Assembly: GCF_001650725.1 (NCBI RefSeq)
Contig: NZ_LXVX01000020.1
Coordinates: 1-64,000, forward strand
From: Sphingobium sp. TCM1
Lineage (GTDB): Bacteria; Pseudomonadota; Alphaproteobacteria; Sphingomonadales; Sphingomonadaceae
Reading direction: 5' to 3'
DNA: 64,000 bases
Shown in pieces: positions 56,821-64,000 of the stretch. Position numbers and translations under genes: made by a program. Within the stretch, counting starts at the first letter, position 1, and the number at the start of each line of letters is the position of its first letter. The notes beneath the pieces were generated by a model. That model was given only the letters and a program-made list of their open reading frames with translations. It had not been told where the DNA came from and made no database searches.

Positions 56821-59709
56821 TCAGCTGCCGAAGCTGTAACGCAACGTTGCGCCGAAATTGCGGCCATTGATGAAGTGCTGGCGTTCGATGCCCGTCGCCA
56901 GGCCCGGTTCGCCGACGAAGCGATCCGCCGCCTGGTTGGTAAGGTTCGATGCCGTGAGCGACACGGAAAAATTATGCGGCAGCTTGAAGTTGAGGGATGC
57001 GTCCAGCAACCCGAAGGATCGGATGTAACGGCCATCGATCGGGTTGGCCGCTACGCCGAACAGCACCGCCTTTGATCGCCATGTGTAGACGACACGCGCG
57101 GAGATCGCATTATTCTCATACAGTCCCGCGACCGAATAGGAATATTTCGACGTCAGCGGCTGCATAGTGGTGACGCGCTGCCCGTTCAGCGTCAGCGGGT
57201 TCTTGGTTTCTACATAGGTGAAGGAACCGACGACCCCGAAGCGGTGCAGGAAGTCCGGCACGAAATCATAATCGAAGAAGGTCTGGCCGGCGAGTTCGAT
57301 GCCCTTGGCAGTGCCCTTTTCGGCATTTTCGGTTCGCGTCAGGAAATACTGGTTGCCCGAACAGTTGATATTCGAAATGGGCGTGGGGGCGCCCGCAACG
57401 GTCTGGCACGAAGATATGCCGGCAAAAAAGCCGTCGATTTTCTTGTAGAACAGGCCAGCCGAAACATAGTTGATCGGCGAGAAATAATGCTCGAACGACA
57501 GGTCGAAACTGTCTGCCTTTTGCGGGCGAAGGGCAGGGTTGCCGAGCGATCCGTTGCCGCTGTTGACGTCCAGCACCAGCGTCGGGTTGAGCGATGCAAG
57601 CTCGGGTCGCGTAATGCCCTTGCTGTAACCGAACCGCACCAGCGTATCGGGCGTGACATAACCGGTCAGGTTGAAGCTGGGCAGGACGTCGGTATAGGAG
57701 GACGAGCTGGCATTGGGGATGATGGTCGTCGTGCCGGGCTGGATGATCCGCGCCTGGACGAAGGTGTCGGTCCTGACGACGCGGACACCGGCATTGCCCT
57801 TGATCCGGTCATCCAGGAAGCCGAAGTCGGCTAGCGCATATCCCGCATAGGTCTTCTCGCTGAAATAGCGGCGGTTGATAAGATTTTCCGTCAGCGAATC
57901 TTCCGCCTGGATGCCCGCGAGCGGGAAGCGGTTCTTCACATTGTCGCCCAGCAGGGCGCCCGGCGAAAAGACCAAGAACCCGCCGCGATAGCCCGCTTCG
58001 CCGTTCATGAAATTGGTCGGCGACGTCTCCACCAAGTCCGCCATGGACGAAACCGGGATCGCATTGGAACGATCCGCCGCCAGGGCAAGTCCATTGGTGG
58101 TCAGATTCTTGCCGGCGAAGCTGTAATTATTGTAGCGATCCTTCTGCGTGGCGTAGCGGCCGCCGGCCCTGACGGACTTCAAGAAGTCGCTGTCGACCGA
58201 ATATTTCAGGTCCAGTGCGGCCGCGATCCCGCTGTCGTCCCACACCTGGTTGGTGCCATTGGCGTAATTGTTGAACACCCAGCTTGTCGCCGCGCCAAGA
58301 TCGGGACCGGCAATCGAGACGCGCTGCGGTGTTCCGAGCGTGCGGGTCGTGTTCCAGCTCAAGCCGGGCGCGGAAGCGAGCGTGACCGAGCGGTTATCCT
58401 GATATTGGTCGGCCTTGACATAGGAGAAATCGAACTTGGCCTCCAGTTGATCGGTCGCCTGCCATTTGACGTTGCCGGCAATGACATAGGTTTTGAACCG
58501 GCGATGCTCGTCGCCCCCGATCGAGGTGAAGGTCGAATTCAGGAATGTCCCGCCGGTGATGCGCTGGCCGGACAGGAGATCGTTGCTGCCGCCATTCGCA
58601 TTGCGATTGGCCAGCATCTCGTCGATCGAAAAGGCTTGCGTGGTCAGGCCCTGAGCATAACGGCTGTCGACGCCGTTCAGAAATCGATAGCTCTGGTGAT
58701 AGAGATAGTCGTTGAAATTGCCTTCGACAGTAAATTGCAGATCGGGGTTAGGGGCCCATTGGATCGCGGCGTTGAAGCCTTTGCGCGTGCGCCGGTAATC
58801 TTCCTGAGCGATGTTGTTCTGCACGCCGACCGCCGACAGCAGGTTCTGCCGGTCTGCCGCGGCAATTGTTGTCGGGTTCACGTCGGCCAGATAGGTGACG
58901 TCCGACCGGCCGGCCAGGGCGGGATTGAGGTTGAGGCCGGTGCCGATATTGGCGGCATATTCGGCGCTGTCGGCGCGGATGGCGCGGCGGAACTGCGTAC
59001 CGCCAACAGACGGCGTATTGTCGCCGCGATTGAAGCTTTGCGAATAGCTGCCCGCCACCAGCACGCCCAGTTCGCCGCCGTCGCCCAGATCCCAGCGCTT
59101 GGAAAGCATCCCGAAATATTCGGGCGTCAGCTTCTTGCCCAGATCATTATAGCGTCCGCCGACGGCAGCCGATGCGGCCATATCCTTGAAGTCGAATGGT
59201 TTTCGGGTGCGGATGTTGACCAGGCCGCCGATGGCCCCTTCGATATGGTCGGCCGATGGGTTCTTGTAGACGTCCAGACCCGCGACCATGCCTGGGCTTG
59301 CACCCTCGACGTTGAATTCGCGGCTGCCGGCCGTGAAATAAGCGCGTCCATCCACGCGGGAGCCGGTTTGGCCGGTAAGCCCGCGGATGGTGAGGCCGGA
59401 GCCATTGCCGACAGGTGACGCCGCTTCGCCACCGAACCGATAAGCCTGGACGCCCGGAACCCGGGTCAGCGTTTCCGCGACATTAGGGTCGGGCAGCTTG
59501 CCGATATCGTCGGCGGTGATCGAATCCACGATCTCCATCGTGTTTTTCTTGATCTGTGCGCTGTTTTGAAGGCTTGCCTTTAGGCCCGTGACGACGATGT
59601 CGGCGATCGATGGGTCAGCATCGACTTGTGTGCTTGCATCCTGTGCCATGGCAGGCATAGCCATGGCGGTCGCCATTAGCGCGACAGTCGCCTTTCTGAT
59701 CTTACGCAT
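56821..59709 (-). CDS. TonB-dependent receptor (TIGR01782-type sugar receptor)
   Basis: The 962-residue receptor starts at 59709 behind GGAGGGG with a signal peptide (cleavage at AMA-QDA, about 22). The TonB box DIVVTG and the typical plug TMEIVDSITADDIGKLPDPNVAETLTRVPGVQ follow, with DVYKNPSADHIEGAIGGLVNI. This form is characteristic of proteobacterial receptors in carbohydrate loci. The barrel ends FGATLRYSFGS. Two TATCGATA operators lie 50-80 bp upstream. It heads an operon with GH97, the lyase and GH28-like B. Confidence 0.95.
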   Translation of the reverse strand: MRKIRKATVALMATAMAMPAMAQDASTQVDADPSIADIVVTGLKASLQNSAQIKKNTMEIVDSITADDIGKLPDPNVAETLTRVPGVQAYRFGGEAASPVGNGSGLTIRGLTGQTGSRVDGRAYFTAGSREFNVEGASPGMVAGLDVYKNPSADHIEGAIGGLVNIRTRKPFDFKDMAASAAVGGRYNDLGKKLTPEYFGMLSKRWDLGDGGELGVLVAGSYSQSFNRGDNTPSVGGTQFRRAIRADSAEYAANIGTGLNLNPALAGRSDVTYLADVNPTTIAAADRQNLLSAVGVQNNIAQEDYRRTRKGFNAAIQWAPNPDLQFTVEGNFNDYLYHQSYRFLNGVDSRYAQGLTTQAFSIDEMLANRNANGGSNDLLSGQRITGGTFLNSTFTSIGGDEHRRFKTYVIAGNVKWQATDQLEAKFDFSYVKADQYQDNRSVTLASAPGLSWNTTRTLGTPQRVSIAGPDLGAATSWVFNNYANGTNQVWDDSGIAAALDLKYSVDSDFLKSVRAGGRYATQKDRYNNYSFAGKNLTTNGLALAADRSNAIPVSSMADLVETSPTNFMNGEAGYRGGFLVFSPGALLGDNVKNRFPLAGIQAEDSLTENLINRRYFSEKTYAGYALADFGFLDDRIKGNAGVRVVRTDTFVQARIIQPGTTTIIPNASSSSYTDVLPSFNLTGYVTPDTLVRFGYSKGITRPELASLNPTLVLDVNSGNGSLGNPALRPQKADSFDLSFEHYFSPINYVSAGLFYKKIDGFFAGISSCQTVAGAPTPISNINCSGNQYFLTRTENAEKGTAKGIELAGQTFFDYDFVPDFLHRFGVVGSFTYVETKNPLTLNGQRVTTMQPLTSKYSYSVAGLYENNAISARVVYTWRSKAVLFGVAANPIDGRYIRSFGLLDASLNFKLPHNFSVSLTASNLTNQAADRFVGEPGLATGIERQHFINGRNFGATLRYSFGS

Positions 59710-59758
59710 ATCCCCTCCTCCTTTTCACGTCCGACACCCGGCGCTACGCCAAGATATC

Positions 59759-59772
59759 TGGTATCGATAGCA
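59759..59772. promoter_or_regulatory. Candidate LacI operator 6
   Basis: TGGTATCGATAGCA keeps the core and outer TG/CA. It is 50 bp before the receptor start and 17 bp centre-to-centre from operator 7. Confidence 0.7.
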
Positions 59773-59775
59773 TCA

Positions 59776-59789
59776 TGATATCGATATCA
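59776..59789. promoter_or_regulatory. Candidate LacI operator 7
   Basis: TGATATCGATATCA is a perfect palindrome, identical to operator 1. With operator 6 it makes a tandem pair before the receptor gene at 59709. Confidence 0.78.
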
Positions 59790-59943
59790 GGATCAGGCTG
59801 CAAGTCTAATTGGCGGGTTGATCCATTCAACAGATTACGGACTGTCTATCGCACAGGGGCGGGCGGTCGCTTCGCTCGCGCTAAATATCAGATATATTGA
59901 TGAAAAATTGCTGATTCAGGAAAGCGCTGGAGTTCAAGATGGC

Positions 59944-59973
59944 AAAAAGCGCGATCCCGCAGCACGCGCTTCT
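59944..59973 (-). terminator. Possible terminator after the GH2 gene
   Basis: AAGCGCG at 59947-59953 pairs with CGCGCTT at 59965-59971, with an A-run before it that becomes the U-tract on the minus strand. It is 150 bp past the GH2 stop. Confidence 0.5.
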
Positions 59974-60123
59974 TTTTCCTTTCGAGCAACTGCTTAGCGG
60001 ATGCCGGACGGAGTCAGCGCCCAATCAATCTCCAGTTGGGGGACGGCAACGACCGGACAGGAGGGCGCGGCTTGTGGCAGAACCTCGGCAATAATCGTTG
60101 TTGCAGCGAGACGCAGGATGCGG

Positions 60124-62817
60124 TCAGCGGACAACGTCAATCGCAGAAACAATCGCCTGGCCTGTTATCGGCTTGAAGTGGAGATCAAGCAGGCCCCCGG
60201 CGACTGCGACGGAGAAGCTTCGTACCACGGCTGTCTTGGCGGCTCGCGACGCATTGCCCAGATCGAAATCGTCGATAGCGACCCTGTTATTGGCCAACAC
60301 CGAGAAACGCCGCGCATTGCCAGCCACCGAAGGTTCGACGAAGGTCAATTTCACGCGGTAGCGCCCATTTTCGAGCGGGATGCGATAATGGAAGTTACCT
60401 TCACGATAGGTTGCTACGACCGCACTATCGGACGTGCCTGCGATTGATATCGGCGTGGCGGGTTTGCCAAAGTTGGCCGGCTCGACGATCGAGCCAGCCT
60501 CGCCGCCCTCGAAGAAATTATCGGAGCCGTAAAGGCCGATCGCGCTTTTCGCGGCAACCAGGGCACCGCTGTCTATGCGAACGGTTCGCGCCCTGGCTGG
60601 CGATAGGCGCCATTCCACTCGATCTTTGACGGTGGTCCCCTGGATGCTGCCGTGCGCAGTCAGGACATTGGTTCCAGCAACAAGCCGCACATTTTGCCAG
60701 ACGCAGACATGCTGTTTGCAGCTGGCAAGGGTGCCGAGGCTTTTTCCGTTCAGGAACAGTTGAGTCGATGGCGTATTGCTGTAAACCCGCACGTCCGTCA
60801 CGGCGTAGGCGCGGTCGGTGTAATGGCGACCGGTGATATGGACGGTTGCCTGCTCGGACCAGTTGGCCTTGTAGAAATAATAGGCGTCCTTGCGCAGCTT
60901 ATGATCGAAGCTGACGAGGCCTTTGGTATTGATGTCCTGTGCGTCGCCTTCACTACGCACCGTACTCGCAAAATCAAAGCCGACCCATAGCCATGTTGCC
61001 CAAAGGTAGGGCCGGGCTGCAAGTTGCGCCCAATTCTGTTCGTGGACGTAGCTTTGATATTCCTCGGGCTGCGCGCGCCCTCGGGAATCGACCGGTCCGC
61101 CCAGCACATTGTCCGTATGGATCGTCGTGGCACCCCCCGCACCATATTCGGTGACGGAGAGAGCTTGGGCGGGGCGTTGTGCGTGCAGCGCGTCGAGGCT
61201 CGACCCAACCTCATGCGGCTTGCCATAATACCATCCGAAATAGCGGTTCGCGCCGCCCAGGTCAGCCTCGGGCGCGGTGATCGGCACCTCGACGCCGGGC
61301 GCGAACAGGCGTCCTTCGCAGCAGGTCGCAAGCGCAGTGGGACGGCTGGGGTCCAAGGCCTTGGCGGCTCTGTTCAACGCCTTGAGCAGCGGCAAGGGAT
61401 CGGGCGGCGCGCCCGTGAAGCTGGTCAGGAAAGCGGGCAGCGAGTTGCCGAAGTCCACCTCATTTGCGATGCCCCATGACGCAACCGATGCATGGTGTTC
61501 ATTCTGTCGGATCAGTTCGCTCAATTGCTGGCGGGCGTTTGCGATCAGGTCGGGGGTCGCCTCCTTGGCATCCCCCAGGGTCCATGCCGACACCAGAGGA
61601 ATTTCGTCCCACAGGACCAGACCATAGCGGTCGGCAAGGTCATGGATGGCCTGGCCGTGCTGGTAATGCGTGAGGCGGATACTGTTGACGCCCATTTCGC
61701 GCATCGTCGCAACATCCTGTTCGACATCGGCAGTCGTGATCGCCCAGCCTTTGTCCTCGCGATCCTGATGATAACCGACACCGCGCAGGCGATAGGGCTT
61801 TCCGTTCAAGACGAAGCCACGCTTCGCGTCGAACTGCATCTGCCTTATGCCGAAAGCTTGTTCGACGCTGTCGACAATTCGTCCGCTGGAATCCAGAATT
61901 CGGATAGAGAGGCGGTACAGATAGGGATCGTCCGTGCCTTGCCACAGATGCGCGGACGGCAATTTCAGCGTTGCTGTCGCCCTGCTTTCCCGCGCGGTGA
62001 AGGAGAGGGATTGTTCATGGCGCGCCGATACCGCTCCTTCGGCATCCAGCAGGCGTGCCTCCATCCGCAGGCCGCGCACATCGCCAGCTTCGCTTCGCAG
62101 CTTCGCTTCGATGTCGATGGTGGCGGCACCCGCGTCGATGGACCGGGTCGTCGCTCGAATGCCTGGGCCGCCATGATCCATCATATCGAAATGCACGTCT
62201 GCCGTACTGACCAGCCGAACCGGACGATAAAGGCCGCCCGGCACGAAGAAATCGCCGGTTAGCGGCAGGACATCGGCCGTCGATGAGCCCGGGGCGGGCC
62301 TGCTGTTATCGACGCGCACAGCGAGTATGTTCGCTCCACCGGGCCTTAATGCCTTTGTCGCGTCCAGGCGGAAGCGTGAGTAGCCGCCCTTATGTTCACC
62401 CAGGAACTGGCCGTTCAGCCATATGCTGGCAATGCGACTTGCGGCATCGAATTCCAGCCAGGTCCGCTTGCTCCGGAGAGCATCATCGGCGCGAAAGGCG
62501 AGCCGATACCATCCGGTGCCCTGCGCTTTGTTGACATTTTCAGGCCGATTTGCGGTGGTGCTCGCAGGGGTGAGATAATAGCCGACCCGGTTCCAACTGT
62601 GCGGAACGTCTACCAGGGTCCATTTCGCGTCATCGAAGTCGGGTCGTTCGGCCCCTGGATGCTCGCCGAAGTCAAACCGCCATCCTTTCGAAAGAAGGAT
62701 GGAGGAGCGCGGCCCATTTTCCACGGATGCAGAAGGATCGGTCCTCGCCCAGACGGGTGTAGCGACAACCGGCACGGCAACAGCGAGCAGGGCGACGATG
62801 CTTGTAAGCGGGTGCAT
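60124..62817 (-). CDS. Exported GH2-family glycosidase with malectin-like domain
   Basis: The 897-residue protein starts at 62817 behind GGAGAGG (an upstream GTG at 62835 is in frame). A signal peptide (to about 25) is followed by a sugar-binding jelly roll (GWRFDFGEHPGAERPDFDDAKW, VDVPHSWN), an immunoglobulin-like domain and a TIM barrel. The acid/base Glu is in SWGIANEVDFG (about 457) and the nucleophile Glu in LSVTEYGAGG (about 566). The C-terminal 170 residues resemble a malectin/CBM57 domain (YGSDNFFEGGEAGSIVEPA, GRYRVKLTFVEP). GH2 covers beta-galactosidase, beta-glucuronidase and beta-mannosidase; which applies cannot be told. It lies downstream of the receptor at the window edge. Confidence 0.92.
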   Translation of the reverse strand: MHPLTSIVALLAVAVPVVATPVWARTDPSASVENGPRSSILLSKGWRFDFGEHPGAERPDFDDAKWTLVDVPHSWNRVGYYLTPASTTANRPENVNKAQGTGWYRLAFRADDALRSKRTWLEFDAASRIASIWLNGQFLGEHKGGYSRFRLDATKALRPGGANILAVRVDNSRPAPGSSTADVLPLTGDFFVPGGLYRPVRLVSTADVHFDMMDHGGPGIRATTRSIDAGAATIDIEAKLRSEAGDVRGLRMEARLLDAEGAVSARHEQSLSFTARESRATATLKLPSAHLWQGTDDPYLYRLSIRILDSSGRIVDSVEQAFGIRQMQFDAKRGFVLNGKPYRLRGVGYHQDREDKGWAITTADVEQDVATMREMGVNSIRLTHYQHGQAIHDLADRYGLVLWDEIPLVSAWTLGDAKEATPDLIANARQQLSELIRQNEHHASVASWGIANEVDFGNSLPAFLTSFTGAPPDPLPLLKALNRAAKALDPSRPTALATCCEGRLFAPGVEVPITAPEADLGGANRYFGWYYGKPHEVGSSLDALHAQRPAQALSVTEYGAGGATTIHTDNVLGGPVDSRGRAQPEEYQSYVHEQNWAQLAARPYLWATWLWVGFDFASTVRSEGDAQDINTKGLVSFDHKLRKDAYYFYKANWSEQATVHITGRHYTDRAYAVTDVRVYSNTPSTQLFLNGKSLGTLASCKQHVCVWQNVRLVAGTNVLTAHGSIQGTTVKDRVEWRLSPARARTVRIDSGALVAAKSAIGLYGSDNFFEGGEAGSIVEPANFGKPATPISIAGTSDSAVVATYREGNFHYRIPLENGRYRVKLTFVEPSVAGNARRFSVLANNRVAIDDFDLGNASRAAKTAVVRSFSVAVAGGLLDLHFKPITGQAIVSAIDVVR

Positions 62818-62903
62818 GAACGAAGGCCTCTCCACCTGATCGATCCGGTTCTGTCATGGGGATGCCCGGCACGCCCAGTGCCTGGCATCCTCAATTTTGG
62901 CTA

Positions 62904-64000
62904 TCAGAATTTGAACCCGACAGAGAGGCCGATCGTGCGAACGGAATCCAGGCCGAATTGTTGCGTGTAGGACAATTTCGGTGTTGCCTGGCCGCGGGCA
63001 TTGCGCGCATTGGCGTCGCCGGAATCGACCCCGATCGCAGTCGGTACCAGCTTGTTGGTGCAATTTTTGCAGAAGAGTGCGACGCGCAGGGTGCCGATTT
63101 TGGCTCCGAGGCTCGCACCTAATATGTCCACCGCACCCACCGTCGCACCGGGGGCTTGATTGACCAGATAGTTTATCGAGGAACGGTGATACCAGTTGCC
63201 CTCGATGAACGGCTTGACCTCACCACCCATCCGAAATTCGTAGGTAGCCTGAAGGCTGGATGTGAACTTGGGAGAAACCGGCAGCGTCAGACCGCCTGCG
63301 TTGAAGGTCGAGACTGTAGCCGAGCAACCCATGCTGGTCTGGGTTGGATAGCATTGCGCGCCGGGAAAATCGTCGAATTTCGACGAAAGCACTGCCACAT
63401 TGCCGTTGATCGACAGGCCGTCGACCAATGAAGCGAACAAGGATGCTTCGATCCCCTTCGATGTGACCTTCGCCGCATTCTGGACCTGGAACGACACGGT
63501 CATGGGATTGAAGGCCTGTACCTGGAAATTGCTGAACTTGGTATGGAAGGCGGATATGTTCAGCGTTACCCGGCGATTGAAGAAGGCGCTCTTGATACCG
63601 AACTCGGCCGTGTCGGAATGTTCCTCGCGTACCACCACATCGGCCGTCGCCCTCGGAAAGCTGTCGTTGAAGCCGGGACCCTTGTAACCACGACCATAAA
63701 AGCCATAGGCCATGACCGTAGGCGAGAACTGATATTGAGCGCCCAGCTTCCAGCTGAAGTCGGTGTTCGAATATTCCTGTGCGAACCGTCCGCGCGGCCC
63801 TGCCAGCGCAGAGAAATAGTTGAGCTGGTTCTGCAGCAGGTCGATGTCGATCTTGTCGCGAGTGATACGACCACCGGCGATGATTTTCAGCGCATCGGTC
63901 ACATCGTAGGTCAGCTGGCCAAAGCCAGCATAGCTTTCGGTATTGAGTGTATAGGACACGTCGCTGCCGATTTGAGCCACATTGCTGACCGAGCAGGTGG
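62904..64000 (-). CDS. TonB-dependent receptor, C-terminal part (cut by window edge)
   Basis: The frame is open to the right edge and ends at 62904, so only the last 365 or so residues are visible. They are barrel strands with SYAGFGQLTYDVTDALKIIAGG, AYGFYGRGYKGPGFND and the C-terminal TIGLSVGFKF. FYGRGYKGPGFN-like stretches occur in FecA-like receptors of sphingomonads. A short Cys pair (FCKNCTNKLV) is present near the end. It is upstream of GH2 on the same strand and may be cotranscribed with it. Confidence 0.88.
   Translation of the reverse strand, partial: TCSVSNVAQIGSDVSYTLNTESYAGFGQLTYDVTDALKIIAGGRITRDKIDIDLLQNQLNYFSALAGPRGRFAQEYSNTDFSWKLGAQYQFSPTVMAYGFYGRGYKGPGFNDSFPRATADVVVREEHSDTAEFGIKSAFFNRRVTLNISAFHTKFSNFQVQAFNPMTVSFQVQNAAKVTSKGIEASLFASLVDGLSINGNVAVLSSKFDDFPGAQCYPTQTSMGCSATVSTFNAGGLTLPVSPKFTSSLQATYEFRMGGEVKPFIEGNWYHRSSINYLVNQAPGATVGAVDILGASLGAKIGTLRVALFCKNCTNKLVPTAIGVDSGDANARNARGQATPKLSYTQQFGLDSVRTIGLSVGFKF

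Larger units (their letters stand above)
59710..60123. other. Promoter region and spacer, no gene
   Basis: The 414 bp hold operators 6 and 7 close to the receptor start and a hairpin at 59944-59973 after the GH2 gene. I see no coding sequence. Confidence 0.6.

Overview
The window looks like chromosomal DNA of a flagellated sphingomonad (Sphingobium, Novosphingobium or Sphingomonas). The grounds are high GC, many TonB-dependent receptors, an alphaproteobacterial flagellar gene set (FliL, FliM, a DUF6468-like protein, MotE) and a large sugar-utilisation locus with a 2OG-Fe(II) oxygenase and LacI control. This assignment is an inference from gene content.

Region 1 (1-19.7 kb) is accessory DNA. 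It begins with an initiator tRNA-Met followed by a broken P4-type integrase. That integrase is split by an IS5-family element with an exact 4-bp target duplication and then cut by a decayed IS3 element. Next come a LysR regulator and a divergent run of redox genes: two aldo/keto reductases, an NTF2-like protein and a carboxymuconolactone decarboxylase/cupin fusion. The run ends in the first residues of a Tat-exported 2Fe-2S oxidoreductase subunit, cut off by an IS21 element. On the far side of IS21 lies an unrelated chimeric ORF made of IS5 transposase and tyrosine recombinase pieces. An iron-uptake island follows: two siderophore-type TonB receptors, a DUF3649-PepSY fusion and a DUF3325 protein, with a good Fur box. 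The block closes with fused remnants of another integrase and an IS66 transposase.

Region 2 (19.7-31.1 kb) is a chemotaxis and flagellum cluster. On the minus strand are a chemoreceptor, flagellin, flgH, flgA, flgG and flgF. On the plus strand are fliL, fliM, a DUF6468-like gene and motE in tight overlap, then a small membrane protein and a repeat-rich exported protein.

Region 3 (31.7-64 kb) is a polysaccharide-utilisation locus for an acidic heteropolysaccharide. Three TonB receptors (one cut by the window edge) would import oligosaccharides. Exported enzymes include a large protein of unknown family, a beta-lactamase-like/alpha-beta hydrolase fusion, GH43, two GH28-like beta-helix proteins, a heparinase II/III-like lyase, GH97 and GH2. 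A translationally coupled operon encodes an MFS oligosaccharide permease, a GH88 unsaturated glucuronyl hydrolase, a mannose-6-phosphate isomerase, KduI and a frameshifted KduD. This fits a route in which lyase products carrying unsaturated uronate are imported, trimmed and passed toward 2-keto-3-deoxygluconate.

Seven copies of a palindrome with the invariant core TATCGATA lie in intergenic DNA of this locus and nowhere else that I noticed in intergenic sequence. They sit before two of the receptors, on both sides of the MFS/LacI promoter region, and once between two convergent genes. I read them as operators of the LacI regulator at 45427-46491. This regulon, with its unassigned enzymes, is the most interesting content of the window.
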